A model generated the notes under the pieces. The model was given only the letters and a program-made list of their open reading frames with translations, was not told where the DNA came from and ran no database searches. The translations under genes were made by a program, and so were the position numbers. From the NCBI GenBank assembly GCA_963783195.1, contig CAWAMV010000004.1:2108001-2172000 (forward strand): a DNA stretch of 64,000 nt. Reading direction: 5' to 3'. Each line of letters starts with the position of its first letter. Positions within the stretch are counted from its first letter, which is position 1. Positions 54,010-63,556 of the stretch are shown in pieces. Origin of the DNA: Croceibacterium_B sp963783195 (GTDB lineage: Bacteria > Pseudomonadota > Alphaproteobacteria > Sphingomonadales > Sphingomonadaceae).

Positions 54010-55234
54010 TGCGGCGGCCTTGGGCGGGCGGCTTGTGCCCGGTGATCGCGGGCAGGCTGGCGAGCATCGCCGGCCAGCTCATTCGCTCGACGACGAAGCG
54101 ACGCGCTTCGATCCCCATGGCGCGGGCACGCGGGCGGTCCGCCAGCAGCGCGAGCGCCCGGCGCGCCAAGGCCTCGTCTCCGTCCGCGATCGCGAAGTGC
54201 AGTCCATCGACGGCGTCGATGCCGGCCGCAGCGTGCGAAGTCAGAAGGACGGGGCAGGACATTGCCATCGCCTCGAGCACCTTGTTTTGCACCCCCCTGG
54301 CGACCATCAACGGCGCGATCACCAGGTCGGCCGCGGCAAGGAACGGCTGCACCGCCGGCACTTCGCCCCAGACCGTGACGCCTTCTCCCGCCAGCGCGCG
54401 CACGCCGGTCGTCGGCGCGCGGCCGACGATATGAAACTGTGCCCCGGGATGCTGCTGGCGAATGGCTGGCAGGACGGCACGCGCCACTCGCTCGACCGCC
54501 TCGATGTTGGGCGGGTAATCCATTTGCCCGGTGAACACGACATGGGGGCCCGGCGTGCCGGCGATCTCGCTGCGCGGCGTCCAGGCAGCCGGATCGAACG
54601 CAGTCGCGTCGATGCCGTTGCCAAGGGTCGCGAGATGGGCGGAAACGGGGTGGCGCAGGCGCGAGCGCAGAAGGTCGCGCTCGGAATTGCTGATCAGCAA
54701 AGTGCGGTCGGCGATGCGGGCGAGCCGCTCCTCCATGGCTCGCAGCCGCTCGCCTTCGCGCTGGTGTATCCAGCCGAACGGCCATCGCCGTTGCGCCGCG
54801 AAGGCTTCGAACTTGGCCGAATCAACGTCGCACAGGTCAACCACCAGCCGTCCTGTCCAGTCGACCGGGACGTACTGCCCCATTTGTCCGGAAAAGACGT
54901 AGATCGTTTCGATCGCTCGCTCGGCAACCGTGCGCCTGACCCATTCGCGCAACTCGGCGTGGCGAAAGGCGGCGAGGCTGACCGGCTCGTCCGCCAGAAG
55001 TGCTTCCAGCCCGGCCACGACGAGCGGCTTGTTGCGATCCGGCATGCAATAGCTCGCTGCGACCCTCGCCAGTTCGCTGGCATTCTCACGGTCTGCGGCA
55101 TTCTCGGCCAGGCAACCGACATGGACAGGCGCCATGTCCGCGAGGGCCTTGAGAATGTGGTGCGAGCGGATCTTGTCGCCCCGGTCCGGAGGGAACGGCA
55201 GCCGATGCGCCAGAAAGAGGATCTCGCCGCTCAT
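53999..55234 (-). CDS. XrtA/PEP-CTERM-associated glycosyltransferase
   Basis: A 411-residue GT4/GT1-type glycosyltransferase of the family tied to exosortase loci. The N-terminus MSGEILFLAHRLPFPPDRGD is followed by KIRSHHILKAL, diagnostic for this group. The C-terminal donor domain has HVVFTGQMDYPPNIEAVERV and VQNKVLEAMAMSCPVLLT. It adds a sugar to the exopolysaccharide repeat; the sugar is unknown. The ATG at 55232-55234 is preferred because it starts at the family motif; an in-frame start six codons upstream would overlap the FemAB-like gene further. It overlaps the exosortase start by 11 bases. Confidence 0.93.
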   Translation of the reverse strand: MSGEILFLAHRLPFPPDRGDKIRSHHILKALADMAPVHVGCLAENAADRENASELARVAASYCMPDRNKPLVVAGLEALLADEPVSLAAFRHAELREWVRRTVAERAIETIYVFSGQMGQYVPVDWTGRLVVDLCDVDSAKFEAFAAQRRWPFGWIHQREGERLRAMEERLARIADRTLLISNSERDLLRSRLRHPVSAHLATLGNGIDATAFDPAAWTPRSEIAGTPGPHVVFTGQMDYPPNIEAVERVARAVLPAIRQQHPGAQFHIVGRAPTTGVRALAGEGVTVWGEVPAVQPFLAAADLVIAPLMVARGVQNKVLEAMAMSCPVLLTSHAAAGIDAVDGLHFAIADGDEALARRALALLADRPRARAMGIEARRFVVERMSWPAMLASLPAITGHKPPAQGRRNAA

Positions 55235-55244
55235 GCCGGCGGCC

Positions 55245-56303
55245 TCAGCCAAGGCCGCGCGCGATCGGCGGCCCCAGCCGATTGGCTACCGGCAGCGGCA
55301 GGCGCTTCCAGAGCGCGATCCGCGCCGCGTGTTTCGCGCTCGTTGGATCTGCGTCGCGCGCCTCGCAGCCCGGCGCAGTCCAGCTCGAATAGGTGAATGG
55401 CGTGCCGGCAAAGCCCCAGTTCTTCTTGAACGCAGCAGGGCCACTGCCGGCCTTCGAGCGCCCGAAGTCCGAGCTGGTGCAGCCCTTGTCCCGCCGCGCG
55501 TGGAGCATGAGCTCGTAGTACATGCGGTCGTTTGCCCGCAGCCGGCGCGCCTCCCAGACGCCGCCACCCCAATACGGCATGACCGTCCCGCGGTGATAGA
55601 ACGAGAGGACGCTCGATACGGGACGGCCACGATGGCGCACGGTCAGGATGTCGCCGTCCAGCGCGTCGAGCGCCGCGTCGAACAGGCGGCGCGGGAAAAC
55701 CGGCGTACCCAGGTTGCGAACGCTTTCCGCGTAGACGGCATAGTGCGCCGCCCGGTCCGCCTCGTCGCGCCCGACATGGACGGTCAGATCCTGATCCAGG
55801 CCCTTGCGCACCTCGGCGCGCTGCTTGCGCGGTATCGCGAGGAGCTGAGCATCGTCGTCCTCGGCAAGAGCGGCGCGGAAATCGAGGTGAGTGTCCGTAC
55901 GCACGGTCCAGTCGGACGGGGCCGGTCCGCCGCGCAGTTCGACGGCGGTGCACGAGCGGCGCAGCGCGAGTTCCTCCGCCGCGCGGCAGAGCGTTTCGGC
56001 AGTATCCCCCTCGCCCAGTACGCCGCCTTCGACAGCGAACCCGCTCGACGCCAGCATCCGGCCGAAGATCGGCGAATGAATCTCGTTGAGCGGCAGCCAA
56101 CCGGTAATCGCCCCGCCCCTCTCCGCCACCAGTCCGCAGGCGCGCTGGCCCGTTCCGGTCTCGATCGCACGCAGCCACGCGGGCCGATGGAACAAGCTGC
56201 CGCCCCTTTCGGCGACGAAGCCTTCGATGCGCGAAACCTCGTCGGGCTGCCGCAGGTCGGCGAGCGCGATCGTTTCTCTCTTCAGGGCGAAGGGCGCATT
56301 CAT
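55245..56303 (-). CDS. XrtA/PEP-CTERM-associated FemAB-like acyltransferase
   Basis: A 352-residue GNAT-fold FemAB relative. RGGSLFHRPAWLRAIE near residue 34 and IPRKQRAEVRKGLDQDLTVH are typical, with FPRRLFDAALDALDGDILTV after them. The closing motif is SSDFGRSKAGSGPAAFKKNW, followed by GFAGTPFTY. In FemAB proteins this fold transfers amino acids; in exosortase loci the role is unassigned and may be modification of the polysaccharide or a lipid. It overlaps the deacetylase stop by four bases (ATGA) and is followed by the glycosyltransferase. Confidence 0.92.
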   Translation of the reverse strand: MNAPFALKRETIALADLRQPDEVSRIEGFVAERGGSLFHRPAWLRAIETGTGQRACGLVAERGGAITGWLPLNEIHSPIFGRMLASSGFAVEGGVLGEGDTAETLCRAAEELALRRSCTAVELRGGPAPSDWTVRTDTHLDFRAALAEDDDAQLLAIPRKQRAEVRKGLDQDLTVHVGRDEADRAAHYAVYAESVRNLGTPVFPRRLFDAALDALDGDILTVRHRGRPVSSVLSFYHRGTVMPYWGGGVWEARRLRANDRMYYELMLHARRDKGCTSSDFGRSKAGSGPAAFKKNWGFAGTPFTYSSWTAPGCEARDADPTSAKHAARIALWKRLPLPVANRLGPPIARGLG

Positions 56304-57215
56304 GCCGCCTCCGCGTCAAGCCGCTCGCGTTCGCGATGGGCCAGCACGTCCATCCGGCCCCAGGCGAATTCGTCGACCAGCTGGCGCAGCTTGGGCGCCA
56401 TGCGTTCGAGGTTGGTATAGTGCCGCAGGCGCGAACGAAGCGGCGCCCCGGCCACGCGCGGCTGGCCGGGGTCGATCTCCCATGGGTGGAAATAGAATAT
56501 CGCCGGCCGCCCGTCGGTCCGGTTGACCTGGCGGATCGCCCAACGGGTGAAGGCGTAGGGGATCACGCGAAAGAACCCACCGCCGCCGGCCGCCAGCCGC
56601 CTGCCGGCGAACATCGCCGTGGTCACGGGGATTTCCAGCAGCGGCGACCAGGGAAGCGGGCTGAAGGCGAAGCGCGGCGCTTCGGCCCAGCCATAATGGT
56701 CGTGCGCCACCGGGGCGACACTGGAGGAATAGGCGTAACCTTGCTCGGCCAGCTCGTGGAAGGCCCAGGGCGTGCGGCGGTCGATCGAGAAGCTCGGCGC
56801 GCGGTAGCCGGTAATCACGCATCCGGAGGCGTCTTCCAGATACCTTGCGGGCGCGGGAGATGTCCTCGCCGAACTGCGCGCGCTCCATCCGGAAGACCCG
56901 GCCGTGGTCCCAGCCATGGCTTGCCAGCTCGTGCCCGCGCGCGACGATCTCGCGCATCAGGCCGCCGTGCTTCGCGGCGACCCAGCCGAGCGCGAAGAAA
57001 GTCGCGCGGACCTCGGCCGCGTCGAACATGTCGAGGATCGCGTGGACATTGCGCTCGACCCGGTCGACCAGCGAGTGCCAATCGTCCTTTTCGATTACGT
57101 GCTCGAACGCACCGACCTGGAACCAGTCCTCGACATCGACCGACAGGCCGTTGACGATGGAACCGCCGGGCACGCCGGCGGCGATCGGTGCCTTGATGGG
57201 CGTTACTGCGTTCAC
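56300..57215 (-). CDS. XrtA-associated polysaccharide deacetylase, frameshifted
   Basis: Full length would be about 304 residues, starting at a GTG at 57213-57215. The NodB domain shows NGLSVDVEDWFQVGAFEHV (metal Asp) and RGHELASHGWDHGRVFRM (His ligands). At 56843-56844 an extra base breaks the frame just after FGEDISRARK. The other frame then continues YLEDASGCVITGYRAPSFSI and later IFYFHPWEIDPGQPRV, to a TGA that overlaps the FemAB-like gene. The halves together match the PEP-CTERM-system deacetylase. It removes acetyl groups from the exported polymer. An indel error is the likeliest cause of the break. Confidence 0.9.
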
Positions 57216-57234
57216 ACCGAACCCCCGTGCGCCT

Positions 57235-58390
57235 TCAGGCGGCTTGCGCCTCGTCCATTTCGCCCTCGATCCACTCGATGAGCATGGTCAGCGTGTGGCG
57301 GATCGTGCGCTCCTGCTCGAAGGTCTTTGCCTCGAGCCTGGCGAGGCTCTCCTGCAGCGACTCGATCTCCGGCATCAGGCTCTCGGCGGCGGCATCGGCC
57401 CGCTGGCTGCTCATCTCGACGACGGCTTGCTGCAATTCGGCGATCTGCGCGTCGCGCTCGGCCAGCATGGCCTCGACGTCGCTGCGCAGCAGGCGCGGCT
57501 CGTGGTTGAGCGGCGCCGGGGCGACGGCCGGGGTTTCCAGCCTGGGCATCGGCTTGGGCGCCGCTTCCGGAAATGCCTTCTCGCCGGCCATTTCGTCGAG
57601 CACCGCCTTGAGCATGGCGGAATCGATCCGCGTGCGCTCCTCGACGGCGCCGAGCAGCAGCAGGCGATTGGCGATCTGGTTGACGCGCCGCGGAATGCCG
57701 CCGCTCGCGTCGTACAGCTCGGTGAACACCCGCTGGTCGAACGAGGGATTGCCGCTGTAGCCGACCTTCTCCAGCCGGTGGACGATGTAGGGCTCGATCT
57801 CGCTCTTCTCCATCGGCTCGAGGTGGTGCGCCGCGATCACCCGCTGGCGCAGCTGCTCGAGCTCGGTCGACGTCTGCAGCGTCGCGCGGAACTCCGGCTG
57901 GCCGAGCAGCAGGGTCTGCAGCAGCGGATGGTTGCCGAGCTGGAAGTTCGACAGCATCCGCAGCTCTTCCAGGGCCGGGATCTCCAGGTTCTGCGATTCG
58001 TCGACCACGAGCAGGCAGCGGCGCCCGGCCCGCGCCTCGTCGTGCAGGAAGCCCTCGATCGCGCCCAGCGCGGTGGCCTTGTCATGGCCTTCGATGTCCA
58101 GCCCGAAGCTCTGCGCCACGACGTGGACGATCTCCTCCTCGTCGAGCTTGCTGGTGACGATCTGCGCCGACCGTCAGCCGCTCCGGATCGATCGTGCTCA
58201 TCAGGTGCGCGACGAGCGTGGACTTGCCCGCTCCGACTTCGCCCGTGATGACGATGAACCCTTCGCCCTGCGCCAGGCCGTAACCGAGGTACGACAGCGC
58301 CTTGCGATGCGTCGTGCTGCGGAAGTAGAACGCGGGATCCGGGGTCAGCTGAAAAGGCTTTCCCGTCAGGCCGTAGAAGTTGTCGAACAT
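57235..58390 (-). CDS. XrtA-associated ATPase, frameshifted
   Basis: Full length would be about 384 residues. The start ATG at 58388-58390 gives MFDNFYGLTGKPFQLTPDPA, as in the exosortase-associated ATPase related to ExeA. Walker A is ITGEVGAGKSTLVAHL (about 50-57) and Walker B RCLLVVDESQNLEIPALEEL. At 58167-58168 one extra base shifts the frame after PERLTV; the native frame continues AQIVTSKLDEEEIVHVVAQS. A C-terminal coiled coil (AERDAQIAELQQAVVEMSS) follows. It lies between the outer-membrane protein gene and the deacetylase. Confidence 0.9.
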
Positions 58391-58406
58391 CTCGTTTCTC
58401 CGAGCG

Positions 58407-60089
58407 TCAGAAGGTGTAGCGCAGGCCGACCAGTGCCGAGGCGGACTGGAGGTCGGGCAGATTGTCCTGGGAAACCCCATCGAGGCCGAGGGCGGCAGTG
58501 CCGCTGAGGCCGGCGATGAGTTGGCGGGCGTAAGCGAGCGAAGCGGAGTAACCGATGGCGCGGTCTCCGCTCAGGCCGCTGTCGTACATGCTGGCATAAA
58601 GGTTGGCGGTAATGCTCGACCGCTGGTCCAGCCGGGTCCCGGCATAGGCCGCGGCCCAGTAGTTCTCGTCCACGATACCGTTGGCGGCGGCGAGGACGGT
58701 GCCCGTCGCGGCGATGAACTTGCGCCGGTCGTAGCCCGCGCCCAGGCCGAACTGCGTGCGGCCGAGATCGCGCCCATAGCTGAGCGCCACGCCACGGTCG
58801 CGGAACACCGCCGAATTGAGCGAGCCGAACGCCCCGCCTGTGCAGTTGTTGCCCTGTGTGCTGGCGACGCAGCCGCCAATGTCGCCCGAGAACGGGTTGC
58901 GAATGGCCTGGAACTGCGCCGGCAGCCCGGCCAGGCGGTCGGTGATGACCCCGCCGAAGGTCTGGATACCGTCGTAGACCGAGATGTTGAGGCTGCTGCG
59001 GCTGTCCGGTGCGTAGGCGAAGCTGCCGTAATAGGTCGTCGAATCGTATCGCTTGCCGACGAAGGCCTGCAGCGAAGTGCGCCGGCTGGGGCGCCACATC
59101 ACGCCCGCGTCCCAGATCAGGCCGTCGGTCTTGTAGGCGATCTGGCGCGGCGCGGTCTTGTCGGTGACGTAGCGGCCATCGGACCCGATCACCGGCGCTC
59201 CGGTAACCGGATCGCGCTGGGCGTCGCGGCTGGAAATCTCGACGTCCTCGTATCCCACCCCACCGACGAGCGCCAGGCTCTCGCTGACCGGCAGCGTCAC
59301 GTCGGCCCGGGCATGGCGGTCGCGCACGCGCTGGTCGAGGTTGGAGGTGTTCTGTTCGTTCCATCCGCCGCCGACGCCCATGCCCACGGGCAGGACGGTA
59401 CGCGGCGCAAGACCCACCCGCGCGGAGGCCATGTGGGTGGTGCTCTCGTCCGCCAGGTCGACCCGCGCCGGGCCCGCGGGGACAGCGACGATCACGTCGG
59501 GCGATTCCACCCGGGTATATCCGAAGCGGTAATGCCCCTCCACCTCGAGCGCGCCCTGGCGGCTGCGAATTGAGGGCCCGACGTAGCCTGAGTAGACCTG
59601 GCTGGTCTCGCGATCGTTCTGGGCAAAGGCGCCGGTGGTGGCGACGCCATTGGAATCGACCCGCGTCCGCGCGGCAAGCGCGCCGCCCTCGATCGTGATG
59701 TTGGGCGAGCCGAGACCGACCGAGGCGCGCGCGACACCGCTCACGGTGTCGCTATCGCGGAAGCTGTTGTCGTAGCCGAAGCGGCGCTCGTAGCGGACCG
59801 AGGCCGAGGCGGCCGAGTTGCGCCCGCGGGTCGTCGCATCCACGCCGGCGGCCACGCTTGTGTAGGTCACGCTGTCGTTCACCGGCTCGAGCTGGGCGGT
59901 GAAGATCTGCGCCACCTCGATATAGGGATGGATCTCAGTGTGCCCGGTGCGCACGGCCGGCGTGGCCTCCGGCTGTACTTCCTGCGCCTGGATCTGCTGT
60001 GCGAACGCGCCCGCCGGCATGACCGTGGCAACGAGGGCAACGGCGATGGGGGCCAGGGCGAGCGCGCTCGAATGAGTATGGATCTTCAT
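58407..60089 (-). CDS. XrtA/PEP-CTERM-associated outer-membrane beta-barrel protein
   Basis: A 560-residue protein with a signal peptide (ALALAPIAVALVATVMPAGA, then FAQQ). It then has alternating short amphipathic strands with aromatic girdles, and ends SALVGLRYTF with a terminal Phe, the outer-membrane barrel signature. This matches the TIGR03016-type protein of exosortase loci. It may form the channel for polymer release or anchor sorted proteins; neither is shown. A single Cys pair lies in GGCVASTQGNNCTGG, in a likely surface loop. It starts six bases after the tyrosine kinase stop. Confidence 0.9.
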   Translation of the reverse strand: MKIHTHSSALALAPIAVALVATVMPAGAFAQQIQAQEVQPEATPAVRTGHTEIHPYIEVAQIFTAQLEPVNDSVTYTSVAAGVDATTRGRNSAASASVRYERRFGYDNSFRDSDTVSGVARASVGLGSPNITIEGGALAARTRVDSNGVATTGAFAQNDRETSQVYSGYVGPSIRSRQGALEVEGHYRFGYTRVESPDVIVAVPAGPARVDLADESTTHMASARVGLAPRTVLPVGMGVGGGWNEQNTSNLDQRVRDRHARADVTLPVSESLALVGGVGYEDVEISSRDAQRDPVTGAPVIGSDGRYVTDKTAPRQIAYKTDGLIWDAGVMWRPSRRTSLQAFVGKRYDSTTYYGSFAYAPDSRSSLNISVYDGIQTFGGVITDRLAGLPAQFQAIRNPFSGDIGGCVASTQGNNCTGGAFGSLNSAVFRDRGVALSYGRDLGRTQFGLGAGYDRRKFIAATGTVLAAANGIVDENYWAAAYAGTRLDQRSSITANLYASMYDSGLSGDRAIGYSASLAYARQLIAGLSGTAALGLDGVSQDNLPDLQSASALVGLRYTF

Positions 60090-60095
60090 GGGACT

Positions 60096-61163
60096 TTACC
60101 CCCCGTATCCGTAATACGAACCGAAGCGGCGGCCGCTCGGGCTGAATTGCGCGGCATTGAGCAGCAGCTTGATGTCCGGACAGTTCGACAGCAGCGAAAG
60201 CGCGTCTTCGAGCGCAGTCTGGCCTGTCGTGTCCGCCCGAGCGACGACCACCGCCTGCCCCGCGTACTTGGCGAGCTCGGCCGCCGGAGAGGCGGCGAGC
60301 GCGGGCGGCGAATCGAAAATGACCAGGCGGTTCGGCGCGCCCTGCGTCAGCCGGTCGAGCACTTCCTCCGTTCGACCGGATGACAGGTATTCGCTGTCCG
60401 AATTGGACTGGTTGCCCGCCGGCAGCACGAAAAGCCCGCCGATGTCGGTGCCGATCACGCAATCCTCGACCCGCAGCGAGGGATCGGCCAGCGCGTCCAT
60501 CAGGCCGCGCCCACCCGGCAGGCCGAGCGTCGAGAGGATGGAGGGCTTGGCGAAATCCGCGTCGACGAGGACAACCTCGCTGTCCTTCTCCGCCGCCAGC
60601 GCCAGTGCCAGGTTGGTCGCACAGAACGTCTTGCCTTCGCCCGGCAAGGGCGAACAGATCAGGATGCGCTGCGCCTTGGGCCCCATCCCGCGGGCAGCGG
60701 CAGCGCGCGAGGCGTTGAGCAACTGCCGCTTCACTATGCGAAACTCCTCCAGCAGGGCCGTGACCTTGCCGTCGGGCTGGATCAGGCCCTGCCGGGCAAG
60801 GTGCGCGCGATCGATCGGGTGGCGCGGCCCCCTGAAAACGATCGGCTCCACCGTGCGGGCGGGCTGCGCGGAGGGAGCGGCTTTGGCGGAATGCAGGGCA
60901 GCCTCGGGGGCCGGTGCGCTGGCCGGTTGGGCGGCCGTTTCCACGATCGGTTCGGCAGCCGTGGGCTCTGGCGGTCCGGACTCGATCTCAGGCGGCCTGG
61001 GCACCGAAGTCTTCGGCCCGGCCTTCTGGCCGCGCTTGGCCACAGGCGGGGCGAGCTCCGCCGGCACCGGCGCCGGGGTCAGGCCGTACAGGTCGTCGGC
61101 CCGCTCGAACAGCGACTTGCCTTTTGCGTCGGAGGGCAGCGGGATCTTGCTGTGTTCGGTCAT
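60096..61163 (-). CDS. XrtA-associated tyrosine autokinase
   Basis: A 355-residue bacterial tyrosine kinase (BY-kinase) without its own membrane domain. A Pro/Ala-rich linker spans about 30-105. Walker A (ICSPLPGEGKTFCATNLALA) is at about 170-180, Walker A' VVLVDADFAKPSI and Walker B RLVIFDSPPALAAS. The C-terminus has a short tyrosine cluster (RRFGSYYGYGG), the usual site of autophosphorylation that controls chain length with the adjacent chain-length protein. The ATG at 61161-61163 is taken; the longer frame overlaps the chain-length gene. Confidence 0.93.
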   Translation of the reverse strand: MTEHSKIPLPSDAKGKSLFERADDLYGLTPAPVPAELAPPVAKRGQKAGPKTSVPRPPEIESGPPEPTAAEPIVETAAQPASAPAPEAALHSAKAAPSAQPARTVEPIVFRGPRHPIDRAHLARQGLIQPDGKVTALLEEFRIVKRQLLNASRAAAARGMGPKAQRILICSPLPGEGKTFCATNLALALAAEKDSEVVLVDADFAKPSILSTLGLPGGRGLMDALADPSLRVEDCVIGTDIGGLFVLPAGNQSNSDSEYLSSGRTEEVLDRLTQGAPNRLVIFDSPPALAASPAAELAKYAGQAVVVARADTTGQTALEDALSLLSNCPDIKLLLNAAQFSPSGRRFGSYYGYGG

Positions 61164-61174
61164 TTCGACATCCC

Positions 61175-62692
61175 TCACACCACCATGCCGCGCTGGACGA
61201 ACTCGGCCACCATCAGGACCACGAACAGACCGCCCAGACCGGCAGAGGCGGCCACGAAGCGCTTCAGCTTCTTCCTCTGCAGCACCTTGGCCGCGTCGGT
61301 CAGAGCGAGCGAAATCGTGCCGATCACCGGGAGCTCGAACGCGCTCTCCAGCTTGCCGGCGGTGGCGAAGCTCGACCGCATCCGCGCGGTCAGATAGGCC
61401 GTGCCGGCTCCCGCGCCGACGCCCAGGAAGAGCACCGCGAAGAGCAGGATCGGGCGGTTCGGCCACGAGGGCGCGCGCGGCGTGCTCGGCGGGTCGATGA
61501 CCTCGAACTTGATCGCGCTGCGCTCGGTCTCGACCTGGCCGCGCAGGCGCAGTTCCTCGCGGTCCGCCAGGAGCTTGTCATATTGCTCGCGCAGCACCTG
61601 GTAGTCGCGGCTGATTCGCTGCGCTTCGGCGGCGACACCGGGCTCGGTCGCCTGGCTGGCCGAGAAGTCGGCCAGTTGCGAGCTGATCGCGGCGGCGCGC
61701 GAGGACAGCGCCTCCACGTTCGATTGCTTTTCGATACGGATGCCCTGCAGCGAGGAGTAGGCCGGGTTGGGCATGCCGTAGTTGCCGTTGTCGTTCGCCG
61801 CGGCCACGCGCAGCGCGGCAATCTGCTTGTTCAGCGCGATGACGTCGGGATGGCTGTCGGTCAGCCCGCGCCCGCGCAGCGCGGCGAGGTTGGACTGCGC
61901 CTGCGCAAGCGAGGCGCGCGGCCCGCCCATGTCGGACGTCGCGAGCGTGCGCGGCGTGGAAGCGATCTGGCCATCGATGGCGGCCAGCGCGCTGCGGGCG
62001 GCGGCAAGGTCGGCCTGGACCGAGCGCAGCTCGTTGCGCTGGTTCTCGATCTTGGCCGAGATGGCTTCGGTCCCGCCGACGAGGTCCGGGTGCTCGGTCT
62101 CGAAGGAGAGGCGCTTCTGCTCGGCTTCCTCGAGTTGCTTGCTGCGCTCGGCCAGCTGCTGATCGAGGAACTCGAGCGTTTCGCGCATGTCGCCGCGCGA
62201 ACCGCCGATATTGCTCTCGCGGAAAATGTCGATCATCCGCTGGGCGATGTCCTGCGCCAGCTGGGCGTTTTCGGCGTCCGACAGGTCGCTGCGGCCGCTG
62301 GTGGCGGTGATCTCGAACAGGTTCTCGCCCTGCGCCAGGACGATGATCTTCTCGCCCAGCGCCTGGACCGCTCGTTCCATTTCGGCCGGCGTCGTGATCT
62401 CGTCGCCGATGCGGGTCGAACGGACGACCTTTTCCAGGTTCACCGCGCTCTTGAGCGTCTGCTGGACCTGCTGGATTTCCTTTTCGCGGGTCGCCGCGCC
62501 GATGCCGATCTGCTGCGCCAGCGCATCGTCGAGCTGGACGAAGATGCGGGTCTTGGAATCGTAGGCGTTGGGGATCATCGCGACGACGAACCACCCGAGC
62601 AGGCACACGCCCCAGGCGACGCCGAGCGCCATCCAGCGCCGGTTCCAGACCGCCCAGAGTGCTTCGCGCGCCTCTTCGATGAGTGTGTTCAA
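61175..62692 (-). CDS. XrtA-associated polysaccharide chain-length determinant
   Basis: A 505-residue Wzz/GumC-type inner-membrane protein. The first helix is at about 20-42 (WMALGVAWGVCLLGWFVVAM). The periplasmic coiled-coil stalk (about 150-400) includes EFLDQQLAERSKQLEEAEQ. The second helix is near residue 425 (PILLFAVLFLGVGAGAGT) and a third hydrophobic stretch lies at the C-terminus. It sets polymer length with the neighbouring tyrosine kinase. It lies 34 bases after the export lipoprotein gene and 11 bases before the kinase gene. Confidence 0.93.
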   Translation of the reverse strand: MNTLIEEAREALWAVWNRRWMALGVAWGVCLLGWFVVAMIPNAYDSKTRIFVQLDDALAQQIGIGAATREKEIQQVQQTLKSAVNLEKVVRSTRIGDEITTPAEMERAVQALGEKIIVLAQGENLFEITATSGRSDLSDAENAQLAQDIAQRMIDIFRESNIGGSRGDMRETLEFLDQQLAERSKQLEEAEQKRLSFETEHPDLVGGTEAISAKIENQRNELRSVQADLAAARSALAAIDGQIASTPRTLATSDMGGPRASLAQAQSNLAALRGRGLTDSHPDVIALNKQIAALRVAAANDNGNYGMPNPAYSSLQGIRIEKQSNVEALSSRAAAISSQLADFSASQATEPGVAAEAQRISRDYQVLREQYDKLLADREELRLRGQVETERSAIKFEVIDPPSTPRAPSWPNRPILLFAVLFLGVGAGAGTAYLTARMRSSFATAGKLESAFELPVIGTISLALTDAAKVLQRKKLKRFVAASAGLGGLFVVLMVAEFVQRGMVV

Positions 62693-62726
62693 GCGATGTG
62701 CCCCCTGATCATCCCGTCATCCGGCC

Positions 62727-63368
62727 TCAGAACATCGATTCCGGGATGATGATCACGTCGCCGGGCTGCAGCATCACGTTCGCCTTGCTGTCGCCCTTCT
62801 TGAGCAGGTCGGCCAACCGCAGGCCGTATTCGCGCTGGCGGCCGAGCTGCTTGTCGAAGCGGATCAGCTTGGCGCGGTTGCCACTGGCGAATTCGCTCAT
62901 GCCGCCGACCGCGATCATCGCGTCGAGCACGGTCATGTTGGCGCGGTAGGGAATGCTCGCCGGCTTCTCGGTCGCGCCGACCACGCGGATCTGCTGGCTG
63001 AAGGTCCCGGCGAACTGGTTGACGATGACCGTCACCAGCGGCTCGGAGATGTACTGCGAAAGCTGGAGCCGGATATCCTCTGCCAGCATCGTCGGCGTCT
63101 TGCCGACCGCGGGCATGTCCTCGACCAGCGGCGTGGAGATGCGTCCGTCGGGCCGCACCTGGACCTGCGCACCCAGTTCGTCGTTGCGCCAGACGTGGAT
63201 GGTCAGCTGGTCGAGCGGGCCGATGATGTATTCCTCGCCCGGACCTTCCTGCATCGCCACGAAGCTCGCCGGGGCCAGCTGCGGGGCCGACGTCGTGCCG
63301 CATCCCGCCAACGCGAGGCAGGCGGTGGCACTGGCGGCAAGGAGGCGGGGAAGGCTGGTCTTACGCAT
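62727..63368 (-). CDS. XrtA-associated polysaccharide export lipoprotein
   Basis: A 213-residue Wza-type outer-membrane export protein. The signal LLAASATACLALAGCGTTSA has lipobox LAGC. The poly-export domain includes YIIGPLDQLTIHVWRNDELG and PDGRISTPLVEDMPAVGKTP, then SLBB-like segments with GVVGATEKPASIPYR-type sequence, ending QPGDVIIIPESMF. The ATG at 63366-63368 is used because it leads directly into the signal. It is probably the first gene after a promoter in the 188-base gap before it. It forms the outer-membrane exit for the polymer. Confidence 0.93.
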   Translation of the reverse strand: MRKTSLPRLLAASATACLALAGCGTTSAPQLAPASFVAMQEGPGEEYIIGPLDQLTIHVWRNDELGAQVQVRPDGRISTPLVEDMPAVGKTPTMLAEDIRLQLSQYISEPLVTVIVNQFAGTFSQQIRVVGATEKPASIPYRANMTVLDAMIAVGGMSEFASGNRAKLIRFDKQLGRQREYGLRLADLLKKGDSKANVMLQPGDVIIIPESMF

Positions 63369-63556
63369 GTCTGCGTCCTCGAGTTGTTGCCGAGCGGCGC
63401 ACCGGGCGAAGCGACACGCCCGGCCCACGGCTCGTGGATCCGGCTCGCCTTGTCCCGGAAAAGGGTGAACATTGCGTTAGCCTTGCGGCCCGAAAGCGCC
63501 TGTTTCCGGGCTTTTGCGCAACCGCGTCCCGCTATGGGACAGCCCAGCGCGCGTTT

